From assembly GCA_020633205.1 (NCBI GenBank), contig JACKEB010000010.1, positions 1,426,001 through 1,490,000 of the forward strand: DNA of 64,000 bases, given 5' to 3'. A program made the position numbers and the translations under genes. Source of the stretch: Polyangiaceae bacterium (lineage in GTDB: Bacteria > Myxococcota_A > Polyangia > Polyangiales > Polyangiaceae). The notes beneath the pieces were generated by a model that saw only the letters and a list, made by a program, of their open reading frames with translations, searched no databases and was not told the DNA's origin. Shown piece by piece: positions 40,804-48,792 of this stretch (position 1 is the first letter of the stretch; the number at the start of each line of letters is the position of its first letter).

Positions 40804-43392
40804 TCACTCACCCGGGCTGCCCGCGGGCTCCCAAACGACCAGGCCGGGAACGAACGACTGCGCGAGGTCTGGATGATCCGGAAGCACGCGCAAGGCGAAG
40901 CCATGCACGCCGGTTTGTTCAACGCTCAGCTCGCACACGTAGCGGTAGCGACCGCCCGTCAGCTCTTGCTCCAGGGTCAGGTCCACCGCCGCGATATTCG
41001 CTATTTCCCCACGGTTATCAATGGGACCAAAACAGGCCTGCACCTTCACCATCTGGGGCGTGATCGCCTCCGGGAGCGTGACCTGAGCGGCGACGCTCAG
41101 GGGGCGCTGGACGTGGATCGGGCTCTGGGTCTCCGCTTGAACCTCTTCGATGCGTACCGCCGGCCAATTCGCGCGCACGGTGTTCAAGTACTCGCACAGC
41201 GCGCGCCCCGCCTTGAATCCGTCGGCGGCGAGGCGCTGAGCGTGGAGGTGGGCCGGCACATAGTACTGATCGGAGTAGTCCTGGAGCATGCGGTGGGAGT
41301 TGAAGCGCGGCGCGAGCTCTCGGATGCTGTGCTTCATCATGCGCACCCACTCCTCAGGCACGTCGTTCTCGCGTTTGTAGAACGTTGGCACCACCTGGTG
41401 TTCGAGCACATCGTAGAGCCGCTCGCTCTCGATGCGATCCTGGTAGTCGCGATCCGAGTACTCCTCACCGTTACCGATGGTCCAGCCGACCGCTGCAGAC
41501 GGGCGCTCGTCCCACCAGCCATCGGAGATCGAGCAGTTGAGCACGCCGTTGATAGCCGCCTTCATGCCGCTGGTGCCGGAAGCTTCCATCGGCCGGCGGG
41601 GCGTGTTGAGCCAGAGGTCGACACCCTGCACCAGGTGCCGCGCGACCTCCATATCGTAATTTTCCGCAAAGAAAACACGACGCTCGAGGCCGTTCTCCCG
41701 GGCGAACTGAATGATCTTCTGAATCAGCTCTTTGCCGGCGAGGTCTGCTGGGTGCGCCTTGCCAGCGAACACCAATTGCACGGGGCGCTCAGCGTCGCTC
41801 AGCAAGCGCTTCAAGCGCTCCGCGTTCGAGAACACCAGGTCGGCGCGCTTGTAGGTGGCGAAGCGCCGAGCGAAGCCGATGGTCAACGCGTTGGGGTCGA
41901 AGACTTCTTCTGGCGGCGGAGAATTGAGCGTCTCCCCGTTGCGCTTTACGCGGTCCTCGTACAGTCCCCTCAAGTAGCGGACGAGGCGATGACGGCGCGT
42001 GTCATGAACTCGCCACAGCTCTTCCTCGGGGATCTGCTCTACGCCGCTCCAGACTTCATGCTCCTCGGGGTGCGAGCGCCAGCGCGGCGGTAGGTAGCGG
42101 TCGAGTAGCTCCGCGAGGTCGACGCCGATCCAGCTCATCAAGTGCACGCCGTTGGTCACGTGACCAATCGGCACGTCTTGCACCGGGGTCTGCGGCCAGA
42201 GCTCGGACCACATCGCGCGACTCACGCGGCCATGCAGCCGCGCGACGCCGTTTGCGCGCTGGCTGGTGTGCAGCGCGAGCACCGCCATGGAGAACTCTTC
42301 GTGCGCGTCGTCAGGCTTCACGTGTCCGAGGCGCAGCAAGTCTTCGACCTCGACTCGCAGCCCCGGCGCGAGGGGCGCCAGGTACTCTCGCGCGAGCTCG
42401 TTCGGAAAGCGGTCAATACCTGCGGGAACCGGAGTGTGCGTGGTGAAGAGGTTCCCCGCAGCGTTGGCGACCAGCGCTTCTTGAAAGCTCAGGTCGTCTG
42501 CTTCAATCGACATGCGGATCTGCTCCAGCGCCTGGAACGCGGCGTGTCCTTCGTTCATGTGCCGGACGCTGGGGGTGATACCCAGGCGCGCCAGGGCACG
42601 ACGTCCGCCAACCCCCAGGACGAGCTCCTGCTTGATGCGCGTGACTTGGTCACCGCCATAGAGCTGAGAGGTGATCTCGCGGTCTTCCTGGGAGTTCTCA
42701 GGCAGGTTCGCGTCGAGCAAGATCAGCCGCACGCGCCCCACCAAGAGTTCCCACAACCCGAGCTTCACCTCGCGACCAGGAAACTCGACACTGACGACAA
42801 CCTGAGACTCGTCTTCCGCGATGATGCGTCGGAGCGGCAAGTTGTAGAGATCGAGATCGGGGCTGTAGTCCTGCTGAAAGCCCGACTTGTCGATCTCCTG
42901 CTGGGTATACCCGCGGCTATACAAAAGCCCCACGCCGGTCAGGGGAACCCCAAGCCCCGAGGAGCTCTTCAGGTGATCGCCGGCCAGGATCCCAAGGCCG
43001 CCAGAGTAGTTGCGAAAACACTCGGCCAAGCCAAATTCCGCACAGAAATATGCAATCGTGGCGTCGCTAGCGGAAGGATGGCGTGCTTCGAACCAACCCG
43101 GCGAGGGGTGATGTTCGGTCAGGTGACGCTGCACCGTCTGCAACAAGAACAAGTAGGACTCATCGGTCGCGAGCTGTTCCAGGCGCGTCTGTGAGCAGCG
43201 ACGCAGCAACATCAGCGGGTTGTGCTTCGTCGCGTGCCACAGCTTGGGGTCGATACGCGCGAACAAATCTACCGACTCGTGATGCCAGCTCCAGCCAAGG
43301 TTGTTGGCGATTTCCAGTAACGGAACCAGCGGCTCAGGCAAGGCGGGGACGGACTCGAAACGGCGCACACGGATAGGAGTAAACGAGAACAT
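40804..43392 (-). CDS. glgP: Alpha-glucan (glycogen/maltodextrin) phosphorylase
   Basis: 862 residues, GT35. The N-terminal part (LPEPLVPLLEIANNLGWSWHHESVDLF) is the DUF3417 form typical of the shorter bacterial alpha-glucan phosphorylases. Catalytic features: CAEFGLAECFRNYSGGLGILAGDHLK, RHMNEGHAAF, VTNGVH, FARRFATYKRADL and the PLP-lysine region MEASGTSGMKAAINGVLNCS. The C-terminal extension (about 720-862) is beta-rich (VRIEEVQAETQSPIHVQRPLS). It releases glucose-1-phosphate from alpha-1,4-glucan chains. With the debranching enzyme, GT4, GH57 and GH13 genes, the cluster supplies both synthesis and breakdown of a storage glucan. Confidence 0.93.
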   Translation of the reverse strand: MFSFTPIRVRRFESVPALPEPLVPLLEIANNLGWSWHHESVDLFARIDPKLWHATKHNPLMLLRRCSQTRLEQLATDESYLFLLQTVQRHLTEHHPSPGWFEARHPSASDATIAYFCAEFGLAECFRNYSGGLGILAGDHLKSSSGLGVPLTGVGLLYSRGYTQQEIDKSGFQQDYSPDLDLYNLPLRRIIAEDESQVVVSVEFPGREVKLGLWELLVGRVRLILLDANLPENSQEDREITSQLYGGDQVTRIKQELVLGVGGRRALARLGITPSVRHMNEGHAAFQALEQIRMSIEADDLSFQEALVANAAGNLFTTHTPVPAGIDRFPNELAREYLAPLAPGLRVEVEDLLRLGHVKPDDAHEEFSMAVLALHTSQRANGVARLHGRVSRAMWSELWPQTPVQDVPIGHVTNGVHLMSWIGVDLAELLDRYLPPRWRSHPEEHEVWSGVEQIPEEELWRVHDTRRHRLVRYLRGLYEDRVKRNGETLNSPPPEEVFDPNALTIGFARRFATYKRADLVFSNAERLKRLLSDAERPVQLVFAGKAHPADLAGKELIQKIIQFARENGLERRVFFAENYDMEVARHLVQGVDLWLNTPRRPMEASGTSGMKAAINGVLNCSISDGWWDERPSAAVGWTIGNGEEYSDRDYQDRIESERLYDVLEHQVVPTFYKRENDVPEEWVRMMKHSIRELAPRFNSHRMLQDYSDQYYVPAHLHAQRLAADGFKAGRALCEYLNTVRANWPAVRIEEVQAETQSPIHVQRPLSVAAQVTLPEAITPQMVKVQACFGPIDNRGEIANIAAVDLTLEQELTGGRYRYVCELSVEQTGVHGFALRVLPDHPDLAQSFVPGLVVWEPAGSPGE

Positions 43393-43674
43393 ATCTCACA
43401 CGATTCGCAGGCCGCTGCCGACCACGAAGCCGAAGCGATAGTGCCCAAGGCAGCTTGCTCATCATGCCCGGGCCCCTAGGCAAGGCAAGCGAGATCCCTT
43501 CTGCAACCCGCCGCGCCCCGGAGGCCCACGTTTTTGGCCGCACAGCACCGCGCGATTGTTTCGCTTGTGTGTCACAGCGTTAGCCGCTCAGGAACGGGCC
43601 CGAAAGCGACTACTACCCAAGCCAGACAAGCGCAGGTTCGCCTCCCTCGGGCGCTTGCGCGACTTCGTCGAGGA

Positions 43675-45666
43675 CTAAGATTCCGAGCGGAAACCAATGC
43701 GGCGATGGGTGCCATCGCAGAATGGCTTGTTCGCTGAGCCGCCACACCGGCAGAGCTTCGCCCGCGTGATCCGCGCGACGGTGCGCCCAGTGCCGGCGCA
43801 GATTTCCAGGTTGCCGCTCACCGAAAGTGGACCGTCATGCAGGGGCTCCACCGTCAAGCGACCGTCTCTCGCGGCGAGGCTGGTGGTGTCCCCGGTGGCG
43901 GGCTCGCCGCTCGCCGCGAAGCCCGCAGCGTTGTGGCTGCCGTCACAGTACGGCTTGTGCTTGGAGGCGCCACAACGACACAGTGTCGCGCGGAAACGCG
44001 GGTCTTGCCCTGACACGTGCAGGTCGGCGACCACGGCGTACGGCCCGTTCTCCCGGATGTGCAGCGTATTCACCTCCGGCGCTTGTTCGTCGAAGCCGCC
44101 GTCCTTGCGCGTGTAGGTGATCGCACCGGACGGACAGCGCCTGGCGATCGCCGCCAGCTCCTCAGCCGGCATTTGGTCTGGATAGATCCACTCTCCCGGG
44201 GTGTTCGCGAGGAAGACCCGTGGCGCGCCCAACACGCAAAAGCGGGCGTGGATGCAACGCTTGCTGTCGAAGCTCAGAGTCAGCGCTTGGCCTTCGACCA
44301 CCTCCGCGGCAGGTTCGTCCGCTGCGGCTTCAGCGGGTGCCGCCGCCTGGGCTGCGGTGGGCTGAACTGCGGCGGGCTGAACTGCGGCAGGAGCTTCGGG
44401 GAGCACGTCGAGGCGCCTCCGCGGGCGCTCCGGCGCTTGTGCGCGGAGCCGGTCAGCGCTGCCAACCAGGTTGCTCGCGATGGCCTCAAACCTCGGGGAA
44501 ACGTCCTTCAGCAACTCAGCGCCCCGCGCAAGCTCGTCAGTTCGCTCCGCGAGGAGCTGCATGGCAGAGGCCGCCCCTGGGACTCGCAGTTGGCGCGTCA
44601 TCGCGAAGGAGATCCCAGCGCATTCTCCGCCTTCGGGTCGAGCGGGAAGTGCTGTCAACACGTCGCTGACATCCGGCAACGCGTGCATGATTGCAACGGC
44701 TTCATCCACCGCCGCACGTCGTTCGCCCGCGGACACGGGGGAGTACGCAACCGCAAGCAGTCGTAGCATTTGGTTGTAGATGGCGTTGCCAAAGTCGAGC
44801 ACTCGCGCGGCGCTTGGTTCCTCCACCCAGGTCTTGCCCTCGGGGGCCGGAGGAAACCGCTGCACCGGATTCTTCGCGACGTCCCTCGCCGGGACGAAGC
44901 TCGGATCCGCCGCCTGGAGCTCACGATATTCGTCTTGGATCGCGCGAAAACGTCGATAGTGAGAGTCGGGCGACTCCTCGCTGTGGCCCTCGCCTTGCGC
45001 CACGACTTCGTCGATTGCTTGGTAGGCGGAAGCAGCATCCACGACCGCAACGACACCCTCGAGGTTCACCAGGTCAGGGCCAAGCTGTACCGCTGGGTCA
45101 CCAACGAAGAGCGCTTCTTCCCCCAGGGTCGCCACCAACCGCTCGACGCCCGCGCGCACCTCACGATACATATGACCGACCGTGCCGTAGTCCTGAGCCG
45201 AGGGCAGCAGCATCTGCGAGCTGAACACGCGGCGATACCGCACGGAATGAGAGAAGCCGGCGCCATCTGGGTGGTCCACCCCCTCTGGCCGCTCCAGGAA
45301 CACGAAGTGATCGATCGTGCTCTGATCGAAGGGGTGGAGCTCCACCACGATGTCCGCGGGGTGATAGCCCCGCGGGATCGGGAAGTTCGGACGCCTGAGG
45401 TGTGGCGGACCACCGATTGCCACGAGCAAGTTGTTCGCGTTGACGAGGTGCGCCATCTCGTCGATGGCGACATTGACGATGCTGTTTCGCCAACGCTCCA
45501 CCGCGGTGAGCTGCGCGCCCTCCAAGCCGTCCTCCGCGGTCTTGAGAGACCATGCCGCGTACAGGTAGCAGCACATCAGGTTGTGCTCGATCTCGCACGC
45601 CTCCGTGAGCAACTCGGCGAGCTCTTCACGGGATTGGATGACGAGGGCGGCTTCGGGGTTCGACAT
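43675..45666 (-). CDS. Ferritin-like domain fused to a 4Fe-4S domain and two CDGSH iron-sulfur domains
   Basis: 663 residues. About 10-235 is a ferritin-like diiron domain of the VioB/RebD-N type (EIEHNLMCCYLYAAWSL, DEMAHLVNANNLLVAIGGPPHL). A helical middle extends to about 390, then an Ala/Pro/Gln linker encoded by 15-bp repeats (AAVQPAAVQP). Next is a Fer4_19-like divergent 4Fe-4S domain (RCIHARFCVLGAPRVF ... RRCPSGAITY). Two CDGSH domains end the protein: Cys563/565/574-His578 (CRCGASKHKPYCDGSH) and Cys639/641/650-His654 (CRCGGSANKPFCDGTH), each ligating a 2Fe-2S cluster. An electron-transfer or oxidative tailoring role is inferred. No biosynthetic cluster is adjacent. Confidence 0.9.
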   Translation of the reverse strand: MSNPEAALVIQSREELAELLTEACEIEHNLMCCYLYAAWSLKTAEDGLEGAQLTAVERWRNSIVNVAIDEMAHLVNANNLLVAIGGPPHLRRPNFPIPRGYHPADIVVELHPFDQSTIDHFVFLERPEGVDHPDGAGFSHSVRYRRVFSSQMLLPSAQDYGTVGHMYREVRAGVERLVATLGEEALFVGDPAVQLGPDLVNLEGVVAVVDAASAYQAIDEVVAQGEGHSEESPDSHYRRFRAIQDEYRELQAADPSFVPARDVAKNPVQRFPPAPEGKTWVEEPSAARVLDFGNAIYNQMLRLLAVAYSPVSAGERRAAVDEAVAIMHALPDVSDVLTALPARPEGGECAGISFAMTRQLRVPGAASAMQLLAERTDELARGAELLKDVSPRFEAIASNLVGSADRLRAQAPERPRRRLDVLPEAPAAVQPAAVQPTAAQAAAPAEAAADEPAAEVVEGQALTLSFDSKRCIHARFCVLGAPRVFLANTPGEWIYPDQMPAEELAAIARRCPSGAITYTRKDGGFDEQAPEVNTLHIRENGPYAVVADLHVSGQDPRFRATLCRCGASKHKPYCDGSHNAAGFAASGEPATGDTTSLAARDGRLTVEPLHDGPLSVSGNLEICAGTGRTVARITRAKLCRCGGSANKPFCDGTHRRIGFRSES

Positions 45667-45687
45667 AGAGGGGTTGCGTCGCTTCGT

Positions 45688-46220
45688 TCAGCCGAGCTCG
45701 CGTGCGATGGCGTCGGCGCTGGGGTCGATCAAAAACTCGAGTCCGGCTCCGGGGTAGCGGGCCTGCATCTTCTCACGGATTTGTTGCTTCGCGGAGTCAG
45801 GCAATGTGAGGGCTTGGCCCCGATGCTGTTGAACCTCACCAATGAACGTCAAGAGGTAGTCGCGTTGTGACCGTCGGCGACGTACGAGTGAGGCCCGTTG
45901 AAGACCAAGTCACTCAAGAACGCCGTCTTCACCGGCGCGTCGATGAACCACACGGAGTTCGCGTCAGAGTCACCGCCGGCGCCGAGGTCCTCGACACGAT
46001 AGCTGACGCCGTCAATCTCAACGACTTGCCCTGAGGAAACATGTTTCGTGGGGTAGGTCCACGCCTTCACCCACTCGTCGCCGAACGTGGGCCCCCACTG
46101 TTCTCGTTTCGGCACCTCGAGGCTGTGCATCAGCTGATGCACCGGCTCGGTTGAGTAGATCGGTACGGCCAGGTCACGCGTCAGATTCGTGATGCCAGCA
46201 ACGTGATCGGGGCCGCCAGA
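45688..46220 (-). pseudogene. Decayed metallo-beta-lactamase-fold hydrolase
   Basis: From about 46220 the minus strand reads SGGPDHVAGITNLTRDLAVPIYS, which corresponds to the part after the first metal motif of the MBL fold; the upstream HxH half is absent. The frame ends in HSYVADGHN followed by a premature stop at about 45849. Shifting frame by one base near 45864 restores RDYLLTFIGEVQQHRGQAL and a further 45 residues to TGA at 45688. So the gene is both N-terminally truncated and frameshifted. GC3 in the restored tail is high, which supports former coding. It lies between the ferritin/CDGSH gene and a divergent esterase. Confidence 0.7.
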
Positions 46221-46274
46221 CCTTGAGTCGCCGCGACGCTTGGCACGGGGAGCACCTAGACCTAGCCTCGAGTC

Positions 46275-47189
46275 ATGGGGACGCTGCAACGCTTCAATCT
46301 GCGAGATGATCACGCTTCAGTTGCGTTTGACTGCCTCACACTGCGTCCAGAGGGCGATCATCCAGTGCCGCTGTGTCTGTTCTTGTTCGGCGGCGGAGGG
46401 CAAGTCGAAAACCTTTCGGACCTGCGCCCTTCAATCGAGTCGGCGTGGGCGGTAGGCGACCTCTTGCCGCTCTGCATCGCGTGCGTGGAGGTGCCGCCAT
46501 TTTGCTTCTATCTGGACGACGCCGAGCGCGGCTGGCAGTTCGAGACCCGAATTGCGGTCGACGCCCCACGAGCCTTGCGCGACCACGTGGCGCTCTCGGA
46601 TCGCCAAGGTCTGGTCGGGATCTCGATGGGCGGCTATGGCGCGCTGAAGATCGCGTTCTCGCGACCCAATACTTTCCACGCGGTTTCTGCTACCGCGCCG
46701 ATGCTCGAGCCGTCGCTGGATGCCACAACGAGTCCCCTGCGTAACCGCTACTTCTACCCGCCCGAGGTGCCGGCACGACTCCTGGGAAAGGACCGGGATG
46801 CCACGCTCTTTGCAGCAGATCACCCGGCGCAGCGCGCTGAGCGCAACGCCTCGGAGCTGAGTCAGCTCGCCATACGCTTGGAAGCGGGTAGCGACGACGC
46901 GCTCAGCGCCCACGACGGCGCGGAGTTCCACCATCGCGTGCTCTGGGACCTAGACGTGCCTCACGAATACCACTTGTTGCGCCACGGAGATCACGTCGGT
47001 TCAAGCGTGGCCCCGCGCCTCATCGAGGCCTTTTCGTGGGTGGCCCGCGCACTTCATGAAGAAGCCGATCGACACGACCCAGTTGCGCAACAACTGCGGC
47101 AAATGCTCACGCCGGCGCGCAATGCCGCAGCCTCTGACGACTCGGAGCTCGAACGCGTCTACGGTCGGCTCCGGGGGTACTCCCGCTAG
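46275..47189 (+). CDS. Alpha/beta-hydrolase esterase
   Basis: 304 residues, no signal peptide. Esterase D-like features: LCLFLFGGGGQ (oxyanion region), nucleophile Ser in GLVGISMGGYGALKIAF, Asp in EAGSDDALSAHDGA and His in RHGDHVGSS. Residues 110-160 (RPNTFHAVSATAPMLEP) match the family. Substrate unknown; relatives hydrolyse S-formylglutathione, acetyl esters or siderophore esters. The ATG lies just beyond the decayed metallo-hydrolase, whose 5' part this region may have replaced. Confidence 0.8.
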   Translation: MGTLQRFNLRDDHASVAFDCLTLRPEGDHPVPLCLFLFGGGGQVENLSDLRPSIESAWAVGDLLPLCIACVEVPPFCFYLDDAERGWQFETRIAVDAPRALRDHVALSDRQGLVGISMGGYGALKIAFSRPNTFHAVSATAPMLEPSLDATTSPLRNRYFYPPEVPARLLGKDRDATLFAADHPAQRAERNASELSQLAIRLEAGSDDALSAHDGAEFHHRVLWDLDVPHEYHLLRHGDHVGSSVAPRLIEAFSWVARALHEEADRHDPVAQQLRQMLTPARNAAASDDSELERVYGRLRGYSR

Positions 47190-47244
47190 TCAGCGGGGCG
47201 CCGTATAGTGAATCCCGCGAAGCCGCTTGGCTGCGCGTGGAACC

Positions 47245-48792
47245 ATGCATCGCTTCCGTCCCAAGAGACAGCTCCCTCTCGCTTTCGCGCTGCTGTTCAG
47301 CGAGCTGGCGACCGTACCCAGCGCCCAGGCGCAGCCCACGGATCCAGCTGCGGAACCGGCAGCGCCAGCGCCTGACGACGAAGAACCGGAGCCCCCTCCC
47401 CCCCAAAAACCGAAGCAAGATCCCGAGGGAAACACATTTCCACGCTCGGGTTCGCAACCGGGCACTCCACTCAGGAGCTACGACGAAAGCAAGCAAAGCC
47501 CAGCGACGCGTCCGGACGACGCCCACGGCTACACGGAGAAGCCCGGCTGGGAGAGCGAAGACTATGTGTTGCTGCCGGCCCGCGCGGTGCTGTTCCCGGC
47601 GAAGCTCCTGGTCGACATTGTGTTCACGCCCCTCGAGGTGCTCCTCACGGGCATCGATCGCTACGCCGTGGTGCCGCGGGTGATCGATCTGTTCTACTTC
47701 GACAAGGCGCACACCGCCGGCTTCTACCCAACCGTTGCATCGGAGACCGGCTACGGGCTGAGTTACGGCCTGAAGGTCTTCGACAACGACGTCGCAGGTC
47801 ACGAAGAAGAGTTGTCCTTCGCCGGCAAGTTTGGCGGACGCTACGTGCAAGCCTACGAAACAGCCTTCGAGGGCGACCGGGTTGGCGGCTCACGCCTGTG
47901 GCTCGAGACGCGCACACGCTACGAAAGGGAACCTGGCATCCTCTTCTTCGGGTTTGGGGGTGAGGAGAAGTCGACGAGCGGCAGCGGACTCGGCCCTCGG
48001 GACACCAACATCGCCACGCGCTTCCAGCAAGAACGCGTCTTGGGCTTGGTGCGCGCTGGAGGGACCCTGGGCGAGCAAGGCAACCTCACGAAGCTTGGGC
48101 TGTTTGGCGTGTACAACCGGCGGCGCTTCGACCGCGAACAACGAGACTTCCCCGAGCCTTCCATCGAACAAGTCTATGATACCGCACGGATATCCGGTTT
48201 CGACGACGGGGTGAACTCCCTCGAGCTCGGGCTGACCGTGGTGCGTGATACTCGTGACCAGGAGTTCGCGTCGGAGGGCAGCTACTTCGAGCTGCTGGGC
48301 GGCGCCGTGGTCCCCGCCCAAGGCTTCCGCTATTGGCATTTTGGCGGGGAAATGACGAAGTTCATCGACCTCTATCGCCACACACGAGTGCTCGCGCTGC
48401 GGGCCGCGCTGGAGGGCGTGGTGGGCGATGAGGAGCGCATCCCCTTCGTCGAGTTACCGCGTCTGGGCGGTGTTCACGATCTCCGCGGTTACTTGTCAGA
48501 TCGCTTCAGAGACAAGCTCTCCGCCGTCACCACGGCTGAGTACCGCTACCCCATCCACCAGCTGCTGAGCGGCAAGCTGTTCGTCGATGCGGGTAACGTG
48601 GGACGGGACTTCGACACCCTGGTGGGCTCATCAGCCTTCGAAGATTGGAAAGTCGGCGCCGGCGGCGGCTTCTTGATCCACACGGATGAAGACGTCGTCC
48701 TGAGCATCGACCTCGCCTATGGTGATCAGTTCACGTTCTTCGTGACCACTTCGCCCTTGGAGTTCTTCCACAAGAGGAACCGCCAGCTATGA
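47245..48792 (+). CDS. Omp85/BamA-like outer-membrane beta-barrel protein
   Basis: 515 residues from ATG 47245. A signal peptide ends near AQAQ, then a Pro/Lys-rich linker (about 30-90) with a C-rich DNA word. The domain VLLPARAVLFPAKLLVDIVFTPLEVLL (about 110-136) precedes a 16-strand-type barrel with GVYNRRRFDREQRDFPE, VVRDTRDQEFASEGSYFELLGG, GGVHDLRGYLSDRFRD (a VRGY-like motif of the Omp85 superfamily) and AVTTAEYRYPI. No POTRA domains are present, so it is not BamA itself. Its stop overlaps the next gene, a kinase-like lipoprotein. Confidence 0.82.
   Translation: MHRFRPKRQLPLAFALLFSELATVPSAQAQPTDPAAEPAAPAPDDEEPEPPPPQKPKQDPEGNTFPRSGSQPGTPLRSYDESKQSPATRPDDAHGYTEKPGWESEDYVLLPARAVLFPAKLLVDIVFTPLEVLLTGIDRYAVVPRVIDLFYFDKAHTAGFYPTVASETGYGLSYGLKVFDNDVAGHEEELSFAGKFGGRYVQAYETAFEGDRVGGSRLWLETRTRYEREPGILFFGFGGEEKSTSGSGLGPRDTNIATRFQQERVLGLVRAGGTLGEQGNLTKLGLFGVYNRRRFDREQRDFPEPSIEQVYDTARISGFDDGVNSLELGLTVVRDTRDQEFASEGSYFELLGGAVVPAQGFRYWHFGGEMTKFIDLYRHTRVLALRAALEGVVGDEERIPFVELPRLGGVHDLRGYLSDRFRDKLSAVTTAEYRYPIHQLLSGKLFVDAGNVGRDFDTLVGSSAFEDWKVGAGGGFLIHTDEDVVLSIDLAYGDQFTFFVTTSPLEFFHKRNRQL
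47395..47407 (+). repeat. C-rich interspersed word, strong form (CCTCCCCCCCAAA)
   Basis: In the Pro/Lys linker of the barrel protein, encoding PPPPQ. Identical 13-mer to the site at 9714. Confidence 0.6.
47953..47965 (-). repeat. C-rich interspersed word, strong form, inverted (TTTGGGGGTGAGG)
   Basis: Second copy inside the same barrel gene, 558 bases after the first and in opposite orientation; encodes FGGEE in a predicted barrel loop. Confidence 0.6.

Noticed and set aside
40372..42093. 573-codon plus-strand frame opposite glgP
   Set aside because: Antisense shadow with no recognisable motif, while the minus-strand frames carry complete GH13 and phosphorylase signatures.
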